From: JBMYRH01 sp049602155
GTDB taxonomy: Bacteria; Myxococcota_A; UBA9042; PHBI01; JBMYRH01
Direction of reading: 5' to 3'
DNA: 64,000 nt
Assembly: GCA_049602155.1 (NCBI GenBank)
Contig: JBMYRH010000001.1
Coordinates: forward strand, 1 to 64,000
Shown here: positions 49,897 through 59,376 of the stretch, in pieces
Layout of the letters: the number at the start of each line of letters is the position of its first letter
How positions within the stretch are numbered: the first letter of the stretch is position 1
The notes under the pieces: model-generated
The model's database searches: none
Told to the model about the DNA's origin: nothing
What the model saw: only the letters and a program-made list of their open reading frames with translations
Made by a program: the position numbers and the translations under genes

Positions 49897-51174
49897 TCAC
49901 TGTCGCAGGATCTTGAACTCGATGCGTCGGTTCTTGGCGCGATCTTTCTCGTTCTCATTCGACGCGACCGGGCGATCTGGACCGTAGCCCTCGGTCTCGA
50001 CACGGGCTGCGTTGATCCCGCGCTCAACGAGGTAGGCCTTCACGGCGGCAGCGCGGCTCTTGGAGAGCGCCATGTTATGACCTCGATCGCCCTCGCTCGA
50101 GGTGTGCCCCTCAATCAGGAGGATGATCGCCTTGTAGGTGTCGAGGACGTTGACGGCCTCATCGAGCATCGGGAACGAGACCGATTGAATCGTCGCGGAG
50201 TCCTTGTCGAACCGGATGCCGTACATCACGCCGCTGAACTTCTCGACGATCTCAGCCGGAGGTGGTGGTGGACAACCGTCGTACGCGACATCACCCGGGA
50301 TGTTCGGGCAGCGGTCGTCGATGTCGACCAACGTGTCCTCGTCGATGTCCGGGCAGCCCTTTTGAGCGACAGGTCCAGCCTTCTTGGGGCAGCGGTCCTC
50401 ACTGTCGATGATCCCATCACCATCCGCGTCTGGGCAGCCCTTGAGCGCCACGAGGCCAGGGGTGTCGGGGCAGCTGTCCTCGGGATCCTGAACGGTGTCT
50501 CCGTCCCGGTCTGGGCAGCCCTTCGCCGACTCCACGCCAGGTACAGTCGGGCAGGCGTCGACGTCGTCTAAGAAGCCGTCACCATCGGTATCGAGGAGGA
50601 CCTCATCGGCCTCATCCTCGTCACCACCGAAGCTGACAAAGAGACCGAAGCCAGCGAGCAGGTCATGCCCAGTAAGCTCGTCCGTGTCCGTCCCAAAGCG
50701 CACCACGTATCGCGCATCCATTCGGAAACCGACGTGATCCCACGGGTAGAACTTGATGCCGACGATCGCGTTCAAACCGAAGTCACTGTCGGTGACATCT
50801 GCGCTGTCCGGATCCGCGAAAGTCACTGAGAAGGTCGGCCCGACGCCCACGAAGGGGACAAACCAGTCGTGCACGAAGGGGTGAACCATGAAGTCGAGGT
50901 GCATGTGCAAGATCGACGTGGGGTTCACTTCCCGCGGAGAGAAGTCGAGCGCCAGCTCGGCGCCCATCAAGTCGGAGAAGTTGTAGGCCCCGGACAGCAG
51001 GTAGCTGAACGTGTCGTTGAGACCCTCGTCCTCGTTCAGGAAGAAGTAGCCCCCCATCTTCAAGGACGCCTCCACCGAGTTGGCCTTGGCGAATGGACGA
51101 GCCTGAGCCATAGAACCCACGGCGAGTAGGGCCGCTAAGGTCAAGGCACCGATAAGCTTCGAGCTGCGTGGCAT
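49897..51174 (-). CDS. OmpA-family protein with TSP3 calcium repeats
   Basis: 425 residues from ATG 51174, preceded by GGAGGAG. Signal peptide (ending AQAR), an eight-strand-like barrel domain (about 30-195), four thrombospondin type-3 repeats with DxDGDGxxDxxDxCP motifs (about 200-300), a Pro stretch and an OmpA domain (FDKDSATI, IEGHTSSEGDRGHNMALSKSRAAAV to KNRRIEF) that binds peptidoglycan. TSP3 repeats bind calcium and hold the barrel off the wall. Strong promoter and terminator suggest high expression. Confidence 0.95.
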   Translation of the reverse strand: MPRSSKLIGALTLAALLAVGSMAQARPFAKANSVEASLKMGGYFFLNEDEGLNDTFSYLLSGAYNFSDLMGAELALDFSPREVNPTSILHMHLDFMVHPFVHDWFVPFVGVGPTFSVTFADPDSADVTDSDFGLNAIVGIKFYPWDHVGFRMDARYVVRFGTDTDELTGHDLLAGFGLFVSFGGDEDEADEVLLDTDGDGFLDDVDACPTVPGVESAKGCPDRDGDTVQDPEDSCPDTPGLVALKGCPDADGDGIIDSEDRCPKKAGPVAQKGCPDIDEDTLVDIDDRCPNIPGDVAYDGCPPPPPAEIVEKFSGVMYGIRFDKDSATIQSVSFPMLDEAVNVLDTYKAIILLIEGHTSSEGDRGHNMALSKSRAAAVKAYLVERGINAARVETEGYGPDRPVASNENEKDRAKNRRIEFKILRQ

Positions 51175-51215
51175 GGACACTCCTCCGGTGCGGAACGCAC
51201 AATGTCGAGGTCGGC

Positions 51216-51245
51216 GTTATAGATGCCCGCGTGAAAGAGTGTCAA
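51216..51245 (-). promoter_or_regulatory. Strong sigma70-type promoter of the ompA-like gene
   Basis: On the minus strand TTGACA (51245-51240, exact), 18-base spacer, TATAAC (51221-51216, 5 of 6). Transcription would start near 51209, leaving a leader of about 35 bases before GGAGGAG and the ATG. Confidence 0.7.
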
Positions 51246-51399
51246 TGACCGAAGTCAGGGTCTCTCGAACGTGAATAAGTAAAATCAACCACTTGTCTCA
51301 AACCCCGTGTTCCAGCGGGCATTTCGTTTATGAGAAACCGAGCGCTCTGAGCCCTCATGCCTTGCCCGGTTGTCGGCTCCCCTCCTAAGCTCACGATCC

Positions 51400-52350
51400 A
51401 TGACCCTCCGTATCGTCACCACGTCAATCGCTCTGGTCTCGGCGCTCATCGCGAGCGCGGCCCTCGCCTCTTCAGCGCCCCCTGCCTCGCTCACCGTGAG
51501 TCAAACAGTCGCCTCGGAACGCGCCCCTTGGCCCGAGAAAACCTTGGTGCTCCTCTGGATGGAGGGGCAAAGAGGTCGAATCTACCCCCTGCCGCTCCTC
51601 GACCGGCACGGCACGCTCCTCGACGAGCAAAGCGGACGACGCGTGGCAGCGACGTGGTCACCCAAGAGTGGCTCCGCAATGCTCCTAGCGCTCCCGGGAG
51701 ACCTCGTGCCGACCAGCGCAACAGCCGGCGCCGATGGATGGCGACGGGTCCGCGTGGAGGCGTTGAAGAGCGAGTGGCTCCCCGGAGTAGACAAAGCGGT
51801 CGTGGGGACCGCGAAACAACTCTTGCAGGCCGTCCCGGAGACGGCAGTCTTGCCGCTCCGCCTCGCCCGACGACTCGCCCCGAACGCTCAGGTGGTCGTC
51901 TCGAACGAGCCCCCGGCGCGCCTCAATGCGAGCTGGCAAGCGACGCGCAAGCAGGTCCTTATCCCGACCCTCGCAGCACGCCTGACGGTGGTGCTCGCGC
52001 GCGGGGAGGCCGCGGCATGGCGACACGGTGCGCTGCCTCGCGACGGGCTCCTGCGCACAGATGTCGGGGGGCTCGCGGCGCTCGTCGTGCGCGCCCACCA
52101 CGTCACACGAGCCTTCATGGCGCCCCTGACGCCGACCCAACGAGTCGGGGTTGACCCATGGACAGGTGCCCCGTGGCTTTGGACCGAGGGGATCGGGCTG
52201 TGGAATGGCCTCACTGGTGCGCGACTGGACAACGGTCAGAGCGCCACTCAAGCGCTGACGGTCACGGAGTTGACCGAGGCCGCCTTCCGTACGCATTGGC
52301 CCAAACACCCCCTCCATGAGGCTGGCCCCAAACCCACAGCCGCGCCCTGA
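51400..52350 (+). CDS. Secreted protein of unknown function
   Basis: 316 residues from ATG 51400, chosen because a signal peptide (RIVTTSIALVSALIASAALASS) follows. The rest has no motif I recognise. It includes LVLLWMEGQRGRIYPLPLLD, LLALPGDLVP, and a part with VLIPTLAARLTVVLARGEAAAW. A second long frame overlaps on the same strand (51357-52154) but has low-complexity Arg/Pro composition, so this frame is preferred. It ends 3 bases from the convergent lipoprotein gene. No close family is claimed. Confidence 0.6.
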   Translation: MTLRIVTTSIALVSALIASAALASSAPPASLTVSQTVASERAPWPEKTLVLLWMEGQRGRIYPLPLLDRHGTLLDEQSGRRVAATWSPKSGSAMLLALPGDLVPTSATAGADGWRRVRVEALKSEWLPGVDKAVVGTAKQLLQAVPETAVLPLRLARRLAPNAQVVVSNEPPARLNASWQATRKQVLIPTLAARLTVVLARGEAAAWRHGALPRDGLLRTDVGGLAALVVRAHHVTRAFMAPLTPTQRVGVDPWTGAPWLWTEGIGLWNGLTGARLDNGQSATQALTVTELTEAAFRTHWPKHPLHEAGPKPTAAP

Positions 52351-52353
52351 GCC

Positions 52354-53421
52354 TCAGTGGCAGGCTAAGTCCGCACCACAAGACTGTCCGGGAGGGCATT
52401 GCATATCTTGGGTGCACGATGTGACCCCTGAGATCGTGATGGGGACGTTGCGGTCCGAATGCACCACGAAGTCAACGCAGCCCTGCGTCACCGTCGTAGA
52501 GTCGACGCTGCGCCGAGAAAGCGTCAGGGAGGGGAACCCCGAAACTCCGATCGCGTAGAGGGCCTCGAGGAGGCTCGATGGCACCGTGTAGGTCCCCGTG
52601 TCAGGGACGTCGCACGCGATCCACGCCGACGTGGAGCCGTGATTGTTCAGGTTGAGCTCCACGTGCACTTTTACGGGGCCATCCACAGTCGGCGGGACCC
52701 AGCTCAAAGACATCGGCGCCCCCGCCTCGACGACGATCTCTTGCGCGCCGGTCTGCTCAAGCGCCTCAACCCCTACGCCGCGGAGCGAGAACGCCCCAAA
52801 GGCCCCCCCCTCAGCCGAGAGCTCGAGTGAGGCCCCCACCGGGTAACCGGGGTGCACCATTGAGCCCTGGTTGGTGTAGGTGTTGCCCCACTTGGCCTCC
52901 ATCGTCAGAGGGTCGAAGAGCCCCGAGATCACGACCTCCCCGACGGAGCTCCGTTCAGGGTAAGGCACGCACGCACCCGACTCCGCGCAAGCTTCACCAG
53001 GCACGCAGTTGGGATCGCAATGTAGGCTTTTTGCGCGCATCAACTGGCAGGCGCCCTCAGTCTGAACCAGCTCCGGCACGTTCGCTGGCACGACACCATC
53101 AAGGACCTGACCGCTGGCCCCCGTGTAGTCCTCGGCCAAGGTCACCAAGAACCCGCCGAGGCGCTCTGCTGCGAGGCACGTGGCGTAGACAAGAGGGGAC
53201 GGCAGCACCTCCGCGTCATCGAGAGGGTCAACTTCGGCGTCCGCTGGAGACGCCGTAACGTCCTCAACCGAAGAGGCGCTGTCCGAAGGCCCACCCTCAT
53301 CTGGCGCCGACCCCATGGTGTCGAGCTGGGCGTGAGCCCCCTCTGGTGGCTCAACCTCTGTGCTGCAGGCCAGCAGCGTCATGAGAGCGATCGAGATGAC
53401 TCCCCAGCGCCGAAGGCTCAT
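52354..53421 (-). CDS. Cys-containing lipoprotein of unknown function
   Basis: 355 residues from ATG 53421, overlapping the stop of the upstream lipoprotein (ATGA). Lipobox LMTLLAC, a Ser/Asp/Glu-rich low-complexity linker, a Cys-paired part (CDPNCVPGEACAESGACVP), a beta-rich domain (LNNHGSTSAWIACDVPDTGTYTVP), and a second Cys motif at the end (CTQDMQCPPGQSCGADLAC). These motifs recur in Myxococcota surface lipoproteins. Function unknown. Confidence 0.75.
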   Translation of the reverse strand: MSLRRWGVISIALMTLLACSTEVEPPEGAHAQLDTMGSAPDEGGPSDSASSVEDVTASPADAEVDPLDDAEVLPSPLVYATCLAAERLGGFLVTLAEDYTGASGQVLDGVVPANVPELVQTEGACQLMRAKSLHCDPNCVPGEACAESGACVPYPERSSVGEVVISGLFDPLTMEAKWGNTYTNQGSMVHPGYPVGASLELSAEGGAFGAFSLRGVGVEALEQTGAQEIVVEAGAPMSLSWVPPTVDGPVKVHVELNLNNHGSTSAWIACDVPDTGTYTVPSSLLEALYAIGVSGFPSLTLSRRSVDSTTVTQGCVDFVVHSDRNVPITISGVTSCTQDMQCPPGQSCGADLACH

Positions 53422-54743
53422 GGTGTCAGCGCAAAGCAGTAGAGGCCTCCGTAGCCCCCGGCCCCACCGACCGTGAGGGTCCCTTGGCCACCACCGGTCT
53501 GCTCCAATTCGATGCCTGCGTTGCACCCCGGTACCGTGTGCGCGGCGATCCAGTTCGAGGGATCCTGAGCGCCACCTCCTCCCAGACCCGCTGCAGGGTC
53601 GAAGCCCTCGGGCACACACGCGAGCGAGGTGACGTCCTCCAGCGCTTCGCATGTCCCGTCAAACTTCTGCGGACCTTTGTCGACGTTGCACGTGTCCCCG
53701 ACACTGGCGTTGCTACATGCAAAGAACCAGGGGGGCGGGACAGGGACGCTGCAGAGCAGGTCCCCTGTGGCGTCATCAAGCACACACGCGCTTTGGACCT
53801 GACCTTGTCCCAGGCTGACCGTGCACGCATCCCCCTCTTGGAACCCCGCGCACGCCGAGCTCTGCTGGTCAGCGAGCTGTCCGCCACCACCACCGCCGTG
53901 GTCTTCACGAGGCCACGAGTGTCCCCCCATGACCATCTTCTCAAAGGTGATGGCCTCGGGACAAAAGGTGTTGCCGGGGCACTTCCAGTCCATGCAGGTC
54001 GAGAGGGGGTCGGTGCTGTGCAACATCCCTGACGCGTTGCTCCCTGTGAGGGTGTCGTGGTTGTCGCCAAACTGTTTCTGCCCCTGGCCAAACTCGTTTG
54101 GCAGGTCCTCCGCGATCTGTGGATCCGCTCCCGTGGGTCGCTCCGTGAGGAGGTCCTCTTTGCTGAGGGCCACCAAGCGGCCATTTCGGTCATACCAAGG
54201 CCCCTCGCCAATGCGGTCAATCGCGTGAACAGGCTGACCATCAGCGCCCGCAGTGACGCTCAAGAAGGCGCGCCACACCTTGCCTCCACCGTCCACGGTG
54301 CCGGCGATCGTCTGGCAGATCTCGTCAGCCCCCTCAAGGCCTCCAAGGTTGCCCCCAAAGCCATCCAACGACCCGGAGAGTTCCTGCATCGCCTCCAAGC
54401 TGGTCACGAAGAAACTGAAGTGCTCCGGGGTCGGCTCACCAGCGTCAGGGGCGGAGCTTGAGGCAGCGTCGGTGGGCGCTGCCGCGTCTGCAGATGCTGA
54501 AGCGTCGTGGCGGCCCGGCAGGTTGTCCGTTTGAGCGTCTACCGTCTCCGCCGAGCTCTCACTCACGTCACCCTCAGGGTTGGTCGGAGCGTCACCCTGG
54601 GCGCTGATTTGACCGGCATCATCGGTGCCCGAGGCGCTGTTGACCGCGGACCCATTAGCGCCATCGGCGGTCGATGAGTCAGAGCACCCCGCGAGTCCAA
54701 TCAACGGAACGATGAAGAGGACGCAGCTGAGTGCTGGCTTCAT
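53418..54743 (-). CDS. Cys-rich lipoprotein with DUF1554/endostatin-like motif
   Basis: 441 residues from ATG 54743 (GAGGAG upstream). Lipobox LIGLAGC, a long Ser/Ala/Asp-rich linker (23-110), then HFSFFVTSLEAMQELSGSL, GGLEGADEICQTIA and VWRAFLSVTAG. The pattern G-G-L-x-G-A-D-x-x-C-Q, then W-R-A-x-L-S, is found in secreted Myxococcota and Leptospira-type proteins with a C-type-lectin-like fold (DUF1554 group, from memory). Later Cys pairs and Gly-rich stretches. It is coupled to the next lipoprotein. Possible surface adhesin; not established. Confidence 0.72.
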   Translation of the reverse strand: MKPALSCVLFIVPLIGLAGCSDSSTADGANGSAVNSASGTDDAGQISAQGDAPTNPEGDVSESSAETVDAQTDNLPGRHDASASADAAAPTDAASSSAPDAGEPTPEHFSFFVTSLEAMQELSGSLDGFGGNLGGLEGADEICQTIAGTVDGGGKVWRAFLSVTAGADGQPVHAIDRIGEGPWYDRNGRLVALSKEDLLTERPTGADPQIAEDLPNEFGQGQKQFGDNHDTLTGSNASGMLHSTDPLSTCMDWKCPGNTFCPEAITFEKMVMGGHSWPREDHGGGGGGQLADQQSSACAGFQEGDACTVSLGQGQVQSACVLDDATGDLLCSVPVPPPWFFACSNASVGDTCNVDKGPQKFDGTCEALEDVTSLACVPEGFDPAAGLGGGGAQDPSNWIAAHTVPGCNAGIELEQTGGGQGTLTVGGAGGYGGLYCFALTP

Positions 54744-55018
54744 GATTGGGTTGCTCCTCGCAGCCGGCGTGCACAACTTCTTTTATGCCGTGCCGCCGCG
54801 TGTTGTTAAATTCGTGATGCCTCAGTGTCATCCCCCCGCCCACGTTTTGTCACCTATTGGCGGCATCATTGAGTCGCCCAGGGGCTCGCCTCGAACACGG
54901 GCGCACAAGACAACTGATGCGCAGACGCCTCGTTTTGAGTATGAAGTGCCCCCCGTGTCCGGTTCGCTCGGAGAGCCGACACGCGTTCTGACAACCGTTC
55001 CGAGCCAGGGAGAGCGCC
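54744..55018. other. Divergent intergenic region with a leader hairpin
   Basis: 275 bases without a gene between the lipoprotein pair and the isocitrate dehydrogenase gene. A hairpin-like element (54955-54982) has GTGTC-CGG and CCG-ACAC arms with one bulged base and an inner CTC/GAG. No clear -35/-10 pair was found for either gene. Confidence 0.35.
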
Positions 55019-57238
55019 GTGAATCCGACCATCATCTACACCAAGACGGACGAAGCCCCCGCGCTCGCGACGTACTCATTCCTTCCGATCATTGAGGCCT
55101 ACGTCCGCGGTAACGGCGTCGACGTCGAGCTGCGTGACATTTCACTCGCAGCGCGCATCCTCGCAGCGTTCAACGATAGGCTCCCCGAGGACCAACGCGT
55201 CAACGACGCCTTGGCCGAGCTCGGGGCGCTCGCGAAGACGCCAGAGGCCAACATCATCAAGCTGCCGAACATCAGCGCCTCGGTGCCCCAGCTCAAGGCT
55301 GCGATCGGTGAGCTGCAGGCTGGCGGTTTCGCGCTCCCCGACTACCCCGAGGAGCCCGATAGCGACGACCAGCGCGCGATCAAGGCCTCCTATGACAAGG
55401 TCAAAGGCAGCGCGGTCAACCCCGTACTCCGTGAGGGTAACTCAGACCGTCGCGCTCCCCGCGCAGTGAAAGAGTACGCTCGGAACAACCCCCACTCGAT
55501 GGGCGCTTGGACCTCGGACTCGAAGTCACATGTCGCGACGATGGGTGGCGATGATTTCCGCTCCAATGAGCGCTCCGTCACGATCGACGCAGCGACGACC
55601 GCTCGGATCGAGCATGTCGCCGGCGATGGCACCGTGACCGTGCTCAAGCAAAGCGTGCCCCTCTTGGAGGGGGAGATCATCGACGGGACGTTTATGAACA
55701 CAGCCGCGCTCGTCCGCTTCTTGGACGCACAAATCAAGGACGCGAAAGCGAACGGCGTGCTCTTCTCGCTCCATATGAAGGCGACGATGATGAAGGTCTC
55801 CGACCCGATCATCTTTGGCCACGGCGTGCGCGCATTCTTCAAGTCGCTCTTCGCCAAGCATGGCGAGACGTTTGATGCCCTCGGTGTCGACGTCAACAAC
55901 GGCTTCGGCGACCTGCTCGGGAAGCTCGACGAGCTCCCCTCCAGTCAGCGCGCCCAGATTCAGGCCGACATCGAGGCTGCATACGCCGAGGGCCCCGCGC
56001 TGGCCATGGTGAATTCAGACAAGGGTATCACGAACCTGCATGTCCCGAGTGACGTGATCATCGACGCTTCAATGCCTGCGATGATCCGCACCTCAGGCTG
56101 CATGTGGAACGCTGCCGGTGACACTCAGGACACGAAGGCCGTCATCCCAGACAGCAGCTACGCGGGCGTGTATCAGGCGGTGATCGACTTCTGTAAAGCC
56201 AACGGAGCCTTCGATCCCACGACGATGGGGAGCGTACCTAACGTCGGGCTCATGGCACAGAAGGCTCAAGAGTACGGCTCCCACGACAAGACGTTCGAGC
56301 TCGCCGCCGCTGGCACGGTCCGCGTCGTCGACGCAGAGGGCAACACCCTGCTCTCTCATGACGTTCAAGCTGGAGACATCTGGCGTGCATGCCAGGTCAA
56401 AGACGCGCCCGTCCGCGACTGGGTGAAGCTGGCCGTCAACCGTGCACGCGCGACCGGTGATCCGGCAGTGTTCTGGCTCGACGAGTCGCGTGCCCATGAC
56501 GCGCAGCTCATCAAGAAGGTCAACGCCTACTTGCCCGAGCACGACACGGAGGGGCTAGAATTCCACATCCTCGCGCCCGTCGCGGCGACGACATTCACGC
56601 TGGAGCGCCTCGCGAAGGGCCAGGACACGATCTCAGTCACAGGCAACGTACTTCGCGACTACCTTACCGACCTCTTCCCCATCCTGGAGGTCGGGACCAG
56701 CGCCAAGATGCTCTCGATTGTCCCCTTGATGCAGGGTGGCGGGCTCTTTGAGACGGGCGCAGGCGGCTCAGCGCCAAAGCACGTTCAACAGTTTGAGGCA
56801 GAGAACCATCTGCGTTGGGACTCGCTCGGTGAGTTCCTCGCACTGGCCGTCTCACTGGGGCACATCGCAGAGAGCACCGGGAACAAGAAGGCCGGCCTGC
56901 TCGGTGAGACCCTCGACGAGGCGACCACTCAGTACCTGTTAACCAACAAATCCCCGTCGCGTCGTGTCAATGAGCATGACAACCGAGGGAGCCACTATTA
57001 CCTGGCCATGTACTGGGCCGACGCGCTCGCGAAGCAGACCGACGACGCGGCGATGGCCACGCGCTTTGGTGCGCTCGCAAAGCAGCTCAAGGCGGCCGAG
57101 GCGACCATCGTACAAGAGCTCAACGACGTGCAAGGTCAAGCGATGGACGTCGGCGGCTACTACATGCCCAACGATGCACTTGCTGCCCAGGCGATGCGCC
57201 CGAGCCAGACCCTCAACGGGATCATCGACGCGTTCTAG
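55019..57238 (+). CDS. icd: Monomeric NADP-dependent isocitrate dehydrogenase
   Basis: 739 residues from GTG 55019 with GGGAGAG upstream. The monomeric (type II) IDH family is recognised by its length (about 740), the start PTIIYTKTDEAPALATYSFLPI, LPNISASVPQLKAAI, NPVLREGNSDRRAP, the catalytic-loop GSVPNVGLMAQKAQEYGSHDKTFE and LRWDSLGEFLALAVSLGHI. It converts isocitrate to 2-oxoglutarate with NADP in the TCA cycle. Convergent with the OYE gene; a perfect hairpin lies at its end. Confidence 0.97.
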   Translation: MNPTIIYTKTDEAPALATYSFLPIIEAYVRGNGVDVELRDISLAARILAAFNDRLPEDQRVNDALAELGALAKTPEANIIKLPNISASVPQLKAAIGELQAGGFALPDYPEEPDSDDQRAIKASYDKVKGSAVNPVLREGNSDRRAPRAVKEYARNNPHSMGAWTSDSKSHVATMGGDDFRSNERSVTIDAATTARIEHVAGDGTVTVLKQSVPLLEGEIIDGTFMNTAALVRFLDAQIKDAKANGVLFSLHMKATMMKVSDPIIFGHGVRAFFKSLFAKHGETFDALGVDVNNGFGDLLGKLDELPSSQRAQIQADIEAAYAEGPALAMVNSDKGITNLHVPSDVIIDASMPAMIRTSGCMWNAAGDTQDTKAVIPDSSYAGVYQAVIDFCKANGAFDPTTMGSVPNVGLMAQKAQEYGSHDKTFELAAAGTVRVVDAEGNTLLSHDVQAGDIWRACQVKDAPVRDWVKLAVNRARATGDPAVFWLDESRAHDAQLIKKVNAYLPEHDTEGLEFHILAPVAATTFTLERLAKGQDTISVTGNVLRDYLTDLFPILEVGTSAKMLSIVPLMQGGGLFETGAGGSAPKHVQQFEAENHLRWDSLGEFLALAVSLGHIAESTGNKKAGLLGETLDEATTQYLLTNKSPSRRVNEHDNRGSHYYLAMYWADALAKQTDDAAMATRFGALAKQLKAAEATIVQELNDVQGQAMDVGGYYMPNDALAAQAMRPSQTLNGIIDAF

Positions 57239-57253
57239 AGGTGATGACGCCGC

Positions 57254-57271
57254 CTCGGCCCCTAGGCCGAG
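57254..57271. terminator. Hairpin at the icd/OYE junction
   Basis: CTCGGCC and GGCCGAG, seven-base arms around CCTA. It overlaps the last codons of the convergent oxidoreductase gene. It may terminate icd transcription. No T-tract is present. Confidence 0.45.
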
Positions 57272-58452
57272 CGTGGCTCCAACACGCAGCGGACGCCGCC
57301 CATGTCCATCTCACCGACACAGGCGTTGCAGTGCGTGCAGCGACTGACGATCGCCTCGCCTTGGGTGAAGCGCGGGATGAAGTCCGGATCGGCGAGGAGC
57401 GCGCGGCCCATCGCGACGAAGGAGAAGCCGCGCTCCATGGCCTCCGTCACGGCCGCCGCGGAGTCGACCCCTCCTAGCAGAGCGACTGGGACATCGACCG
57501 CCTCCGCGATCCGCGCGGCGTCCTCTAAGAAGAAGTTCGACGTATAGGCGTAGGGCTTCATGACCAGCGGGGCAAAGAGCCGTATCGCCCAGCGCTGAGC
57601 GGGGTGCTTCTCTGCGCGCACCATGTCCGATACGGGGACCCTCCCACGCATCAAGAAGAACGCGCTCCGGGCGACGAGGCCTCCGCTTGGGACGATACAG
57701 TCGACCCCCGCGTCGACCAGCCACTGGGCGATCTGGACCGTCTCTTCCATCTCCTGACCACCCGGCACCCCGTCCCTGGTGTTGAGCTTGGCCAAGATCG
57801 GCATCGATGGCCCTACGGCCTCGCGCACAGCTTCAATCACGGCCAGCGCGAGCTTCGCGCGCCCCTCTAGCGAGCCGCCCCACGCATCCTTGCGACGATT
57901 GACCGCAGGAGACAGAAACTGACTCAAGAGGTAACCGTGACCGCAGTGGATCTCCACGGCATCAAAGCCAGCCTCCTGCGCCAAGCGCGCGGCCTGAGCG
58001 AACTGATCAGGAATCTCCGCGAGCTCATCGACCGTCATCGCCCTGATGCGCGGCACCCCCACCAGCAGTCCATAGGTGTTCCAAGCGGCGCTAGGCCCCG
58101 CCGGGCGTCCCCCTGTGACTTCTTTGTTCTTCGAGAAGCCACCACAATGACCCAATTGCAGGCTCGCTAGTCCGCCGTGCCCATGGACAGCGTCGGTGAG
58201 CCGCCGAAGCCCAGGGACATTGTCACGATCAACCAGCAGTTGCTCGCTAAAGGTGCGCCCGTCAGGCGACACGGCGGCATAGGCGACGGTCGTCAAGGCG
58301 ACACCGTTGGCCGCCATCTGCGCGTGGTGGTTCACGAGGGCGTCGGAGACCCGACCGCCTGGTGACATCCCTTCATAAGTCGCCGTCTTGATGAAGCGGT
58401 TTCGCAGCCGAATTCCGCGCAGCTGGATGGGCTCAAGGGCGCGTCCCCTCAC
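57262..58452 (-). CDS. NADH:flavin oxidoreductase (OYE family) with Cys cluster
   Basis: 396 residues from GTG 58452, overlapping the SDR stop by 4 bases. TIM-barrel FMN domain of the Old Yellow Enzyme family: RNRFIKTATYEGM, LQLGHCGG, AGFDAVEIHCGHGYLLSQFLSP, NRRKDAWGGSLEGRAKL and ALLGGVDSAAA with FVAMGRALLADPDF. A late C-THC-NAC-x10-C pattern (CTHCNACVGEMDMGGVRC) could hold a 4Fe-4S cluster. The FAD/NAD domain found in FadH is absent. It probably reduces an activated alkene. Coupled to the SDR gene. Confidence 0.9.
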   Translation of the reverse strand: MRGRALEPIQLRGIRLRNRFIKTATYEGMSPGGRVSDALVNHHAQMAANGVALTTVAYAAVSPDGRTFSEQLLVDRDNVPGLRRLTDAVHGHGGLASLQLGHCGGFSKNKEVTGGRPAGPSAAWNTYGLLVGVPRIRAMTVDELAEIPDQFAQAARLAQEAGFDAVEIHCGHGYLLSQFLSPAVNRRKDAWGGSLEGRAKLALAVIEAVREAVGPSMPILAKLNTRDGVPGGQEMEETVQIAQWLVDAGVDCIVPSGGLVARSAFFLMRGRVPVSDMVRAEKHPAQRWAIRLFAPLVMKPYAYTSNFFLEDAARIAEAVDVPVALLGGVDSAAAVTEAMERGFSFVAMGRALLADPDFIPRFTQGEAIVSRCTHCNACVGEMDMGGVRCVLEPRSA

Positions 58453-59288
58453 GGTGGCCCCCCGAGGTTCAGCCGGCCGCTTGGGGCAAACCTGCGGTAG
58501 ATACGGCTCACGCACCATGGCAGGAGACCCGGCAGAAAGCGTTGCATGAGCGCGACGGCGTGACAGTCGAGCCCAACGTGCACCTGCCCGTGATTGCGGA
58601 CGATGGCGCGCGCAATGCGCTTAGCCACTCGCTCAGGGGCCATCCCGTAGCGGCGCATCAGCGAGCCCATTGTCGCTGTGCCATCTGCATCGTAGGTCCG
58701 TGACTCCGAAATAAACGGCGTCGCGGTCACCCCAGGGACGATGCAGCTCACACCGATCCCCTCGGGCTTCAACTCTAGGCGCAGCGCCTTGGAGAAGCCG
58801 AGGATCGCCCACTTGCTCGCGGTGTAGGTGGTCTGCAGCGGGCCGGCGAAGAGCGCTATCATCGATGAGACGTTCACGATATGACCACGGGGCGAGCGCC
58901 TCAGAGCCGGCAAGAACGCGCGGCAGCCGTGCATCACCCCCCGCGTGTTGATGTCCATGACCCAATCAATGTCCCGGGTGGATTGCTCTGCGTAGCGGCC
59001 CCATGTCGTCACGCCTGCGTTGTTGATGAGCACATCCACGCGCCCAAAGTCTGCGATGATGGCCGCGGCCCAAGCGTCGAGGGCCTCGGGATCCCCGACA
59101 TCGACGGAGCGCGTCGTGACCTCGAACCCGTGGACACAGAGCGCAGCCGCCAAGTCTGCGAGCGACGCCTCGTCCACATCGGAGAGCGCGAGGCGATACC
59201 CGGCGCGCGCTAATTCAAGCGCCGTCGCCGTGCCGATGCCGCCACCGGCGCCCGTGATGGCCGCCACAGGTTGGTCCGTCGAGATCAT
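58449..59288 (-). CDS. Short-chain dehydrogenase/reductase
   Basis: 279 residues from ATG 59288. Classical SDR: nucleotide motif TGAGGGIG, DVGDPEA, NNAG, catalytic Ser in VNVSSMIAL, and YxxxK as YTASK. A C-terminal stretch (AHQ-like hydrophobic CHAVALMQRFLPGLLPWCVSRIYRRF) may form a membrane-associated tail, as in SDRs acting on lipids. NAD/NADP preference not decided. Operon with the OYE gene; divergent from the DUF455 gene with 88 bases between. Confidence 0.92.
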   Translation of the reverse strand: MISTDQPVAAITGAGGGIGTATALELARAGYRLALSDVDEASLADLAAALCVHGFEVTTRSVDVGDPEALDAWAAAIIADFGRVDVLINNAGVTTWGRYAEQSTRDIDWVMDINTRGVMHGCRAFLPALRRSPRGHIVNVSSMIALFAGPLQTTYTASKWAILGFSKALRLELKPEGIGVSCIVPGVTATPFISESRTYDADGTATMGSLMRRYGMAPERVAKRIARAIVRNHGQVHVGLDCHAVALMQRFLPGLLPWCVSRIYRRFAPSGRLNLGGPP

Positions 59289-59376
59289 GTGCGCAGCATA
59301 GGGACCGCGGCTCAGGTTCAGCAAGGCCACCATTCGGTCCTTCCCCCCGACCGCTCAGTTGATAAGCTCTCCAGCC

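Noticed and set aside
51357..52154. Long same-strand frame overlapping the secreted protein gene
   Set aside because: Arg/Pro-rich shadow composition without a signal peptide or motif; the other frame has a clean signal peptide and normal amino-acid use.
53426..54241. Alternative minus-strand frame within the Cys-rich lipoprotein gene
   Set aside because: Arg/Ser-rich shadow; the lipoprotein frame has a lipobox, a ribosome site and Cys motifs.
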